A stretch of 19,668 nt of DNA from Citrobacter freundii (GTDB lineage: Bacteria; Bacteroidota; Bacteroidia; Chitinophagales; Chitinophagaceae), in assembly GCA_003243445.1 (NCBI GenBank), contig QFQQ01000096.1, positions 1 to 19,668 on the forward strand. The letters run 5' to 3'. The notes below the pieces were generated by a model, which had not been told where the DNA came from, ran no database searches, and worked only from the letters and a program-made list of their open reading frames with translations. Below, piece by piece: positions 1-7,153 of this stretch. How positions within the stretch are numbered: position 1 is the stretch's first letter; every line of letters begins with the position of its first letter. Position numbers and translations under genes: made by a program.

Positions 1-18
1 CCACGGTTGAAACCGTGG
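1..18. repeat. REP-like palindrome, copy 1
   Basis: The first 18 bases form a near-perfect hairpin with 8-bp arms CCACGGTT/AACCGTGG around GA. It is followed by GCTATTG, and copy 3 is likewise followed by GCCATTG. The window begins inside it, so the full unit may start earlier. Clustered short hairpins of this kind are typical of REP elements mobilised by REP-associated Y1 transposases (RAYTs). No such transposase is in the window. Confidence 0.75.
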
Positions 19-103
19 GCTATTGCACGAGCTGCAACGCAGACGACTGGCCAACATGCCGGATGACAGATTCGATGCAAAACCTGTTCCCGGTTATGCT
101 CTA

Positions 104-125
104 GCCCACGATTTCAATCGTGGGC
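104..125. repeat. REP-like palindrome, copy 2 (variant)
   Basis: A perfect inverted repeat with 9-bp arms GCCCACGAT/ATCGTGGGC and loop TTCA. It shares the CCCACG...CGTGGG outer stem with copies 1 and 3, but the inner bases are changed symmetrically (GAT/ATC instead of GTT/AAC). Symmetric change points to selection for the hairpin rather than for the primary sequence. Confidence 0.75.
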
Positions 126-177
126 GGACTGTCAGAGGAACTGAACAGACCTGTGAACATGTTCGATCATTCATCCC

Positions 178-197
178 CCCACGGTTGAAACCGTGGG
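178..197. repeat. REP-like palindrome, copy 3
   Basis: CCCACGGTTGAAACCGTGGG, a hairpin with 9-bp arms whose core is identical to copy 1. It lies 55 bp before the start codon of the GH92 gene. The three copies sit about 75-100 bp apart. The sequence between them shows no credible coding capacity. Confidence 0.78.
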
Positions 198-252
198 CCA
201 TTGAAATAGATCTAAAGAAATCTATACAATCCATTAAAGCTATAATGACCAC

Positions 253-2976
253 ATGAAATATTTCATCCGTTTTCAACTATTCCTCTTTCTCATTACCTGC
301 GCTACCAGATCAATGGCGGGTACCAACAACATCGCTCCACAAGCGAAGGTTACCGCCTCCACAGAGCTGAATCAACAATATGCCGCCATCAAAGCCATCG
401 ATGGAATGATCGGCGTGGATGGCCTCGGGGAATGGGCCTGCGCAGGCGATACCACCGATTGGGGCTATATCCGTCTTCCCTGGATCCAACTGGATTGGTC
501 ACAACCACAATGGGTAAATAAAGTAGTGTTATATGACAGACCATCGCTCCACAACAACATTGCTGGTGGCAAGCTGCTTTTTAGCGATGGCAGCGTTGTT
601 TGGGTGAATCAATTACCGGCAGATGGTACCGGACTCGCCATCAATTTTCCGGAGAGGCAAACAGCGTGGATCCGTTTTATGGCGACAGACGGCACCGGCC
701 GCGATCTTGGCCTATCCGAGATAGAAGTGTTCTCTTCTCCGAGGCAAAACACAGATTATGTTTCATGGGTAGATCCTTACATTGAAACCAACCGCGGTCG
801 TTACTTCTTCTTTGTTACCGGTAGTTTGCCATTCGGCATGGCCAGCGCGGCGCCGCTGACAAGAAACAAGAATCAATACGGCGGCGGATATAATTACAAT
901 GAGAAGGAGATCCTCGGCTTTGAGCAATTGCATGACTGGATGATCAATGGCGTCGAGATCATGCCGGGTGCTGTATCAGATGAGGTAAAGTATCGGCAGC
1001 AGGGATGGAAATCGTCTTTCAGTCATGATGACGAGATCGTGCAGCCGGGTTACCAGCGCGTGATGCTGCAGAAGCATAAGGTGTGGGTAGAACAGACGGC
1101 GACGGATCGTGTCAGCTTTTATCGTTTTCAATATACCAAAGCAACTGAAGCGCAGGTGATCATCAATCTCGGCGGGCATGTATCCAATGCAACCATGGCG
1201 AATGCGCAGGTGCATCGCATCAGCGATACGGAGATCGAAGGTTCGTTCAGCACGGTGGACCGCTACTGGGGCGGACCAAAAGATGTAAAGATCTTTTTCG
1301 TGGCACGTTTTGATAAGCCATTCAAACAGCTGCGTGCATGGAAAGGACAAGTATTCAGCGAAGATATAAGGGAAGTCGCAGGCGATAGTTTGACACTGGG
1401 TGCGATCTTTAGTTTGAATAAAGGAGAGAAAGTGCAGATGAAGATCGGTCTGTCTTATACGACGATTGCGAATGCAAGGAATAACCTGGATACGGAATGC
1501 ACCAGCTGGAATTTCGACCAGGTGCGATCATCCGCACAAAAGATATGGAACGAATGGCTGGGAAAGATCGAGGTGAAAGGCGGCACTGTATCCGCTAAAA
1601 TAAAATTCTATACCGATCTCTGGCATGTATTGCTGGGAAGGCATAAGATCACGGATGTAACCGGCGATTATCCCGATCGTACGACAGGTAAACGCGAAGG
1701 CAATTTTACCGATGCGGTGTTTAAGATAAAAACAGTTCCGAAAGATGCCAGCGGCAAGCCGCGGTTCCAGATGTATAACTCCGATGCCTTATGGTTGACG
1801 CAATGGAACCTCAACATTCTTTGGGGACTCGCCTGGCCGGAGATGCTCGATGAATTCTCTGCCAGCATGATTGAATATGCAAACAATGGCGGTCTCCTTC
1901 CACGCGGTCCAAGCGGCGGCGGTTATTCTTATATCATGACAAGTTGCCCCGCGACGAACCTGATCACTAGTACTTACCAGAAAGGATTACTCACAAAAGC
2001 GGATCCGCTTCATGCATTCGATGTGATCAAACGTAATCATTTACCGGGTGGCATGCTGGGCAGCAGCGACGATATTAATTTCTATACAAAGAACGGCTGG
2101 TGGCCAAATAATGCCGGCATTACCATTGAAGCGGCCTTCCAGGATTGGGGCATTGCGCAAATGGCAGCAAAGCTGGGAAAGAAAAAGGATCAGGCATTCT
2201 TTCTGAAACGTTCTGCTGGTTGGAATAAGTTGTTTGATCCGCAACAGAAGCTTGTATTTCCAAAAGATAAAGAGGGCAGGTTCATTCATCTCGATGCATT
2301 GAGCGGACAGGGATGGGTGGAAGCGAATGCATGGCAGGCCACCTTTGGTTTGTCGCATGCATTGCCGCAACTGGTCAGGCAAATGGGTGGTGAAGATAGT
2401 TTCTGCAATAAACTCAATTATGCTTTTGAACAATCGGCAGCAAATGATTTTGTGTACGGTTATACAAACGGGTACGTGAGTTATGCGAATCAGCCCGGTT
2501 GTTCCAACGCGCATGTGTTCAGTTATGGCGGTAAGCCCTGGCTGACGCAGTATTGGGTAAGACGTGTGAAGCAGCAGGCCTATGGCGGCATCACACCGGA
2601 CCTGGGTTATGGCGGGCATGATGAAGACCAGGGACAGATGGGAGGAGTAAGTGCACTCATGGCGATCGGGTTGTTTGATGTGATGGGTAACCAGGCGCAG
2701 GAGCCGGTATATGAGATCACGTCGCCGATCTTTGATGAAGTGAAGATAAAATTGGATAAGCACTATTATACGGGCGATCAGTTTGTGATCAAAACAAGGA
2801 ATAATAGTGAGACGAATATGTATATCCAGCAAGCGCAGCTGAATGGGATGGATTGGAAGAAGTTTTGGTTTAGTCATGACACATTTAGGAAAGGCGGATT
2901 ATTGGAGATCTGGCTGGGTGCGGAGCCGAATAAGAGTTGGGGAGTTGGGGAAATGCCGGGAGGGTTTAAGAATTGA
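253..2976 (+). CDS. GH92 family exo-alpha-mannosidase, secreted, with N-terminal F5/8-type domain
   Basis: A 907-residue secreted glycoside hydrolase expected to remove alpha-linked mannose from glycans with the Ca2+-dependent inverting mechanism known for GH92. An N-terminal signal peptide (about residues 1-22, ending SMA-G) is followed by a discoidin/F5-8C-like carbohydrate-binding domain (about 25-163: NIAPQAKVTAS, WIQLDW, LGLSEIEVF). The GH92 N-terminal beta-sandwich starts at WVDPYI (about 173) and the helical catalytic domain runs from about 440 to 830. Family marks are VEANAWQ, with E690 as likely general acid, and GGHDEDQGQM (787-796), whose D790/D792 match the DED of typical GH92 enzymes and are the likely base. 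About 75 residues beyond the catalytic domain form a small C-terminal beta extension. The start is set by the signal peptide. No SusC/D pair or other hydrolase is adjacent; the only sugar partner is the ROK kinase downstream. Exact linkage specificity cannot be read from sequence. Confidence 0.93.
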   Translation: MKYFIRFQLFLFLITCATRSMAGTNNIAPQAKVTASTELNQQYAAIKAIDGMIGVDGLGEWACAGDTTDWGYIRLPWIQLDWSQPQWVNKVVLYDRPSLHNNIAGGKLLFSDGSVVWVNQLPADGTGLAINFPERQTAWIRFMATDGTGRDLGLSEIEVFSSPRQNTDYVSWVDPYIETNRGRYFFFVTGSLPFGMASAAPLTRNKNQYGGGYNYNEKEILGFEQLHDWMINGVEIMPGAVSDEVKYRQQGWKSSFSHDDEIVQPGYQRVMLQKHKVWVEQTATDRVSFYRFQYTKATEAQVIINLGGHVSNATMANAQVHRISDTEIEGSFSTVDRYWGGPKDVKIFFVARFDKPFKQLRAWKGQVFSEDIREVAGDSLTLGAIFSLNKGEKVQMKIGLSYTTIANARNNLDTECTSWNFDQVRSSAQKIWNEWLGKIEVKGGTVSAKIKFYTDLWHVLLGRHKITDVTGDYPDRTTGKREGNFTDAVFKIKTVPKDASGKPRFQMYNSDALWLTQWNLNILWGLAWPEMLDEFSASMIEYANNGGLLPRGPSGGGYSYIMTSCPATNLITSTYQKGLLTKADPLHAFDVIKRNHLPGGMLGSSDDINFYTKNGWWPNNAGITIEAAFQDWGIAQMAAKLGKKKDQAFFLKRSAGWNKLFDPQQKLVFPKDKEGRFIHLDALSGQGWVEANAWQATFGLSHALPQLVRQMGGEDSFCNKLNYAFEQSAANDFVYGYTNGYVSYANQPGCSNAHVFSYGGKPWLTQYWVRRVKQQAYGGITPDLGYGGHDEDQGQMGGVSALMAIGLFDVMGNQAQEPVYEITSPIFDEVKIKLDKHYYTGDQFVIKTRNNSETNMYIQQAQLNGMDWKKFWFSHDTFRKGGLLEIWLGAEPNKSWGVGEMPGGFKN

Positions 2977-2978
2977 AC

Positions 2979-3148
2979 GGCGTAAGGGCCCCCTCAAAAT
3001 CTCCCCCTTCAGGGGAGACTTTGCACTTTCATTATTTAAGGATTTTCTTTATTTATCGATTAACATATCCAAAAAGTTGAGAAATTTTCTTTTAAAAGAC
3101 TGTTCCAAGTCTCCCCTGAAGGGGGAGATTTAGAGGGGGCCCTACGCC
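2979..3148. mobile_element. MITE-like inverted-repeat element A
   Basis: Two about 43-bp arms (2979-3021 and 3107-3148) are inverted copies with one 1-nt indel and one mismatch. Both begin GGCGTA and continue GGGCCCCCTC and ATCTCCCCCTTCAGGGGAG. Each arm contains its own smaller hairpin (CTCCCC/GGGGAG). The 85 bp between the arms are AT-rich and non-coding. The element starts 2 nt after the GH92 stop codon and ends 16 nt before the ROK start codon. No convincing target-site duplication is visible. It could be a non-autonomous transposable element; the long stem could also act as a strong bidirectional transcription barrier. Element B (10763-10989) has the same terminal hexamers. Confidence 0.75.
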
Positions 3149-3164
3149 TCAAAAAATAAAGCAA

Positions 3165-4046
3165 ATGCCTTCACAGCAAAACACTAACAACATCATCACT
3201 GCAGTCGACATCGGTGGTTCGCACATCACCGTATGCCTTGTCGATCTACACACGCAAACAGTACTCAATGGATCGGAATTACGGCATCACATAGATTCTT
3301 CCGCTACCGCAGAAGAAGTAATCGCCTCCTGGGCGGCACCGATACAGGAAGCAAATAACCGCGCAGGACTGAAGCCATCCCGTATAGGTATTGCCATGCC
3401 CGGTCCTTTCGACTATGAAAAAGGCATCAGCCTTATCAAAGGCCTCGCCAAGTATGAACAGCTCTATGGCCTCAATGTAAAGGAGCTACTGGCTGAAGCG
3501 CTCAGCATTACTGCCGCAGACATCCGCATGGTGAATGATGCGACCGCCTATCTCATCGGTGAACATCAATTAGGCAGTGGCAAAGGTGCTGCCTCTGTAT
3601 TAGGCATTACGCTTGGCACAGGTTTCGGATCAGCCTGGCATATGCATGGCCAACTGACGGATGGTGATTTATATAAATTTCCGTTCCGCGATGGCGTGGC
3701 GGAAGATTATGTATCTACCCGATGGTTACTTAAAGCATACGCGGAACAGACCGGTAAACCGATCGAAAGTGTGAAGGCGATGAGTGAAGAAGCAAGGACT
3801 GGTAATGAGGCAGCAGTTGATATATTCATGCAAATGGGCGAATCACTGGGGCAGATTATTCTTCAAAGATTTTCACAGCAGTTACCGGAGCGTGTGGTGA
3901 TTGGCGGGAACATTGCAAGATCGGCGGAGTTGTTTGTACCGGCCGCGGAAAAAGTTATTCAACGTACCGGATCTGCTATTGAGATGGTAAGTGCCGTGTT
4001 AGGAGAAAGGGCTGCGTTGATAGGGGCGGGATGTTTGTGGCAATAA
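3165..4046 (+). CDS. ROK-family sugar kinase (glucokinase-like), atypical
   Basis: A 293-residue cytoplasmic ROK-family protein expected to phosphorylate a hexose (glucose, mannose or N-acetylhexosamine) with ATP. The N-terminal phosphate-binding motif AVDIGGSHI is present at about residues 13-21, GIAMPGP near 78-84, the catalytic aspartate in VNDATA (D125), and the second phosphate loop GITLGTGFGS from residue 147. The usual ROK segment after this loop, with ExGH and the zinc motif CxCGxxGCxE, is missing. In its place is a short region (FPFRDGVAEDYVSTRWL), so this belongs to a zinc-less branch and substrate choice may differ. It follows the GH92 gene, separated only by element A, which suggests a link to mannose use. 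The start ATG is directly followed by the expected N-terminus after a short polar leader. Confidence 0.88.
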   Translation: MPSQQNTNNIITAVDIGGSHITVCLVDLHTQTVLNGSELRHHIDSSATAEEVIASWAAPIQEANNRAGLKPSRIGIAMPGPFDYEKGISLIKGLAKYEQLYGLNVKELLAEALSITAADIRMVNDATAYLIGEHQLGSGKGAASVLGITLGTGFGSAWHMHGQLTDGDLYKFPFRDGVAEDYVSTRWLLKAYAEQTGKPIESVKAMSEEARTGNEAAVDIFMQMGESLGQIILQRFSQQLPERVVIGGNIARSAELFVPAAEKVIQRTGSAIEMVSAVLGERAALIGAGCLWQ

Positions 4047-4238
4047 GGTTCTTCCGACCTACGCCGATCACTATTAGTTGACCCCTTTGCGTTATCTCCT
4101 CAACAACCATCTCCGACGGCTAAACGTATACACTTACTCCCGCCACATTTTGTCGCAAATCATTTCATTTATACCAGTGTCCCACCATCAATATCAATTT
4201 ATATGTAGTACTTTATAGCCTGAAATAAACCGCCGTCC

Positions 4239-5009
4239 ATGAGAATTCAGGTTGCTGAGTGGGTGAAGCCATTGCAATTACAATCCCGACCCACGCCCGG
4301 TGATTACCAACAGGCCAAACAATACCTGCAGGTCGTTGAAGCATTTGCGCAAACCATGCATCAATGCGTGTACATCATCGATCATTATAAGCAGGGATTT
4401 CTGTACGTTTCTGATAATGCCTTATTCCTGTGCGGACGATCCGCGCACGAGGTAAGAAGGGCGGGCTATAATTTTTACCGCGAACATGTTCCGCCAGAAG
4501 AGATGCTCCTGCTTGCAGAGATCAATGAAGCAGGATGGAAGTTTTTCAACCAGCTACCCGTTGGTGAACGGCTGAACTATACCATCTCTGCCGACTTCCA
4601 CCTCGTGCAACCCGGCAAGCGACCCATGCTGATCAATCATAAGCTGACACCGCTGGTATTGGATGCTGAAGATCATAGCTGGCTATCTTTATGCGTAGTG
4701 ACGCATTCGCCGAACAGCGATGCCGGGAATATCATCATTACCAAAAGAGGCGAAAAGCAAAAGGTTTCCTTTGGATATGATCTGCTGACAAAAGAATGGA
4801 TCGAACAAAAACGGATCACGCTGACCCCGCGGCAGAAGGAAATCCTTGCGCTTTCCGCACAAGGGATCACTATGCATGAGATCGGCAGGATACTGGCGAT
4901 CTCCAGCGATACGGTGAAGCTGCACAAAAAGAACATCTTTGAAAAGTTGCGCGTGAAGAATATGGTAGAAGCGATGCAGTATGCCACTAACTACAATCTG
5001 TTTGAATAA
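4239..5009 (+). CDS. LuxR-type transcriptional regulator with PAS-like sensor domain
   Basis: A 256-residue DNA-binding regulator. Residues about 35-160 (VYIIDHYKQGFLYVSDNALFLCG ... LINHKLTPLVLD) have the look of a PAS-like sensor domain. Residues 193-252 are a LuxR/GerE helix-turn-helix: ITLTPRQKEIL, then GITMHEIGRILAISSDTVKLHKKNIFEKL, with the typical closing N-MVEAMQYA. There are no transmembrane segments, so it should sense a cytoplasmic signal. It is co-directional with, and about 200 bp upstream of, a small secreted peptide gene and the envelope cluster, which are plausible targets; this is inference from position only. The signal is unknown. The 192 bp before its start holds no gene and no promoter I can name. 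Confidence 0.87.
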   Translation: MRIQVAEWVKPLQLQSRPTPGDYQQAKQYLQVVEAFAQTMHQCVYIIDHYKQGFLYVSDNALFLCGRSAHEVRRAGYNFYREHVPPEEMLLLAEINEAGWKFFNQLPVGERLNYTISADFHLVQPGKRPMLINHKLTPLVLDAEDHSWLSLCVVTHSPNSDAGNIIITKRGEKQKVSFGYDLLTKEWIEQKRITLTPRQKEILALSAQGITMHEIGRILAISSDTVKLHKKNIFEKLRVKNMVEAMQYATNYNLFE

Positions 5010-5105
5010 ACGATAAGTAGAAACAATTAACGGACACTGGGCTGATGTGAATACTAATGATCTTACGGCAATATCTCTCCCGGTAACTTTTTAAAAACCT
5101 ACCCT

Positions 5106-5135
5106 TTTGAGTAGTGGGTTGATTAAATTTATTTG
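5106..5135 (+). promoter_or_regulatory. Bacteroidota-type promoter for the small peptide gene
   Basis: A -33-like TTTG (5106-5109) and a -7-like TTTATTTG (5128-5135; consensus TAnnTTTG, one mismatch) are separated by 18 bp, within the usual spacing for Bacteroidota sigma-ABfr promoters. It implies an about 60-nt leader before the ATG at 5203. It also argues that the in-frame TTG at 5107 is not the start codon. Confidence 0.55.
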
Positions 5136-5202
5136 GAGCTGTTTACACACCAGATTAGTTTTAGTTGATACGTTTTTTTTAAACACACTAAACCGACGTT
5201 TT

Positions 5203-5433
5203 ATGAAAAAGAAAATCACACTTTGCTTGCTCGCTGCTACCCTGCTGTTAAGCGGCGCAATCTATGCGGGGAATTTTGTAGACAAAACAATTGATACCAA
5301 TTGTGAATTCACCGGCAGCTCCAGCCAGTCATGCAGCTACAGCACAGGTGGCGTAAACTACAGGGTGTTGAATTGCGTTCCAAACGGTAACGACTGCTCC
5401 TTTGATATTCCATCATCAACGTTACAGCCGTAA
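5203..5433 (+). CDS. Small secreted four-cysteine peptide
   Basis: A 76-residue protein with a clear Sec signal peptide: KKK, then a hydrophobic core, cleavage likely after A22 (AIYA-G). The mature part is about 54 residues, low in charge, rich in Ser/Asn/Gly, with four cysteines at 34, 44, 58 and 65, suggesting two disulfides or another thiol modification. I do not recognise a family with certainty. Small secreted peptides beside TolB-like-6 propeller lipoproteins are common in Bacteroidota (for example the NVEALA family), but the NVEALA motif is absent. ATG 5203 is chosen because the signal peptide starts there and a promoter lies inside the upstream open frame. It has its own terminator at 5470, so it is probably transcribed more strongly than the genes that follow. 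Confidence 0.8.
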   Translation: MKKKITLCLLAATLLLSGAIYAGNFVDKTIDTNCEFTGSSSQSCSYSTGGVNYRVLNCVPNGNDCSFDIPSSTLQP

Positions 5434-5469
5434 GCCGGCAACACCGGGGCACCGGTAAACATTTCTTTT

Positions 5470-5505
5470 AGAGGGTATATCAGCACAATGCCATACCCTC
5501 TTTTT
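5470..5505 (+). terminator. Intrinsic terminator/attenuator after the peptide gene
   Basis: A perfect 9-bp stem AGAGGGTAT (5470-5478) / ATACCCTCT (5493-5501) with a 14-nt loop runs straight into a T tract (5501-5505). It ends only 15 nt before the ATG of the next gene and there is no obvious new promoter between them. It may therefore act as a leaky terminator that sets a high peptide to low handling-protein ratio. Confidence 0.8.
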
Positions 5506-5519
5506 GTATAAAACTGCTT

Positions 5520-6590
5520 ATGTATAACAATCATCGATTCGTATATATCTTTTGTATAGCCTTTGTGCTCCATGCGTGTTCGGCGGCAAATGGCAAAGTA
5601 AAGAACTCAAAAGATTTCGACAAGTTTCCGGTTGTTTCGGTACAAACAGAAACCAAATTGCTGGAGACAGGATTGCCAACACCGGAACTGATGCTCATCT
5701 ACCGCGACTCGTTACTGCTGGTCAGAAATAACCTGAATCGTAATCCTTATCATGTACGTGTTTTTGACATTGCCCGGCAGAAGAGCGTCAGGGATATTCT
5801 TCCCGTAAGCCGGAAGCAGGGCGGTGCGCTATCATTCATGTCTTTCAATATTACGGATAGCCTGGTATGGATATTTGATGTGGCAAAGAATGGATTCATT
5901 GTTGCCAATATAGACAGCGTGCTGGCCAGCGATAAAGGCGTGGAATCCTATACCGAGTATCGCTTAAAGCCACAGATCTTTTACTATGATGCCTTGCTGC
6001 TGGATCGGAATGAAGCCCTGCTTAGCGGTAACTATGATACGGAGGAAAAATTGGTGTATGTCAATTTCCCGGACAGCAGCCGGAAGAAAGTGCTGTTGTC
6101 TTATCAGCAGGATAGTACGATCGGTACGTCAAGACTGAATAAAATGGCGTATGAAAGTTTTATGTTGATGAGACCGGATAAGAAAAAAATTGTACTGGCT
6201 AGCCGTTATGCAGATCAGTTTGAATTGCTGGAACTGGCTGATGGAAAGAGTAGAAAGATCAGGGGGCCGGTGGGCTTTTCACCGGAGCTGGAACCATTTG
6301 AAAATAACGCAGGCGTAACAGTGGCGACGCCCGGCCAGCACACACGTTACGGGTTCCTGAAAGGGCATGTGACCGAACAATTCGTTTACCTGCTGTTCTC
6401 CGGCTATGATGTAAAATCACCTCACCGCTTTTACGGCAACCGGATCTTTGTATATGACTGGGAGGGAAATCCGGTGAAGGAGATCACCCTGAAGAACGAC
6501 ATCATCGACTTTGCCGTCTCATCGGACAATAAGATGCTTTACACGCTGAATCCCCTCACAAAAGCGATCAGTTCTGCTGAATTAAAATAG
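5520..6590 (+). CDS. TolB-like-6 / six-bladed beta-propeller lipoprotein
   Basis: A 356-residue lipoprotein with lipobox L17-H-A-C20 after a short hydrophobic segment, so it is expected to be anchored to the outer membrane. The rest fits the Bacteroidota TolB_like_6 (BF3886-type) propeller family: repeating beta-strand blocks with DSLLLVRNN, DSLVWIFDVAKNGF, the late YLLFSGYD...GNRIFVYDWEGNPVKEITL blade and a closing LYTLNP blade. These proteins are often encoded beside small secreted peptides, as here. They are presumed to bind or handle them, but no reaction is established. It is the first of three genes with 2-6 nt gaps (lipoprotein, CxxC lipoprotein, GLPGLI), certainly one transcript. The start is set by the signal peptide. 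Confidence 0.85.
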   Translation: MYNNHRFVYIFCIAFVLHACSAANGKVKNSKDFDKFPVVSVQTETKLLETGLPTPELMLIYRDSLLLVRNNLNRNPYHVRVFDIARQKSVRDILPVSRKQGGALSFMSFNITDSLVWIFDVAKNGFIVANIDSVLASDKGVESYTEYRLKPQIFYYDALLLDRNEALLSGNYDTEEKLVYVNFPDSSRKKVLLSYQQDSTIGTSRLNKMAYESFMLMRPDKKKIVLASRYADQFELLELADGKSRKIRGPVGFSPELEPFENNAGVTVATPGQHTRYGFLKGHVTEQFVYLLFSGYDVKSPHRFYGNRIFVYDWEGNPVKEITLKNDIIDFAVSSDNKMLYTLNPLTKAISSAELK

Positions 6591-6596
6591 TGATCA

Positions 6597-7151
6597 ATGA
6601 CTAGCTTACCACGCATCCTGTCTATTACTGCTGGCTTCTTACTACTGCTATCCTGCAATAACGATCAGCAAGCGCTGAAGAGTCGACCAAAGGAAACGAC
6701 GATCCTCAACATTGCGGCCCTGGATACCGTTGAAGTGTATAATACACCCGACGGTTTTGATGCAGTGGCTTACCGGAAAAAGCCCTTCCGCCTTTATACA
6801 TCGATCAATGTGTCCTGTGCTTCCTGCATTGCAAAGGTGAATACCTGGGATAGTATTTACCGGAGTATGGGAGAAACGCCACAGTTGGCATTGATCCCTG
6901 TCGCCCAGACAGAAGACAATTTTGAGGTTTTCAAGTATCTCTTTGAGAACGGGACAATAAAAAGTGTGGAGATTCCTTTCTTTATGGATGGAAATAACGA
7001 ATTTAGAAACAGTAACCGCCAGCTGATCGGCAACCAGTTTGACTTTCTATTGCTGACGGACAGTACCAACAAAGTGCTGGCGTTTGAAGACCGCTCAGAT
7101 GACGCAAAGCAGATCAGGAAACTGATCGCATTAACCCAAAAGAACGAGTAA
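6597..7151 (+). CDS. Thioredoxin-like CxxC lipoprotein
   Basis: A 184-residue predicted lipoprotein (lipobox L-L-S-C20). Residues 65-110 carry a redox-type motif VSCASCIAKVNTWD with C74-A-S-C77 at the start of a helix, following a beta strand (FRLYTSIN). Next come strand LALIPVAQ, strand FFMDGN, and LLLTDSTNKVLAFE, in the order of a TlpA/thioredoxin-like fold. The classical WCxxC tryptophan and the cis-Pro region are not clear, so it is a divergent member. Its likely role is thiol or disulfide exchange at the outer membrane or periplasm. The neighbouring peptide with four cysteines is an obvious candidate substrate (inference). It starts 6 nt after the propeller gene and ends 2 nt before the GLPGLI gene. 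Confidence 0.75.
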   Translation: MTSLPRILSITAGFLLLLSCNNDQQALKSRPKETTILNIAALDTVEVYNTPDGFDAVAYRKKPFRLYTSINVSCASCIAKVNTWDSIYRSMGETPQLALIPVAQTEDNFEVFKYLFENGTIKSVEIPFFMDGNNEFRNSNRQLIGNQFDFLLLTDSTNKVLAFEDRSDDAKQIRKLIALTQKNE

Positions 7152-7153
7152 GC

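Noticed and set aside
2041..2877. Long minus-strand open frame (278 codons) inside GH92
   Set aside because: Antisense shadow of a well-supported catalytic domain.
2843..3133. Open frame of 96 codons across the GH92 end and element A
   Set aside because: Out of frame with GH92 and runs through inverted-repeat sequence; composition is not protein-like.
4060..4065. TACGCC 14 nt after the ROK stop codon, as the end of a third element
   Set aside because: No matching GGCGTA arm or inverted repeat nearby; a single hexamer is expected by chance.
5107..5202. In-frame N-terminal extension of the peptide gene from TTG 5107
   Set aside because: It overlaps the likely promoter (5106-5135) and would put 32 residues before a clear signal peptide.
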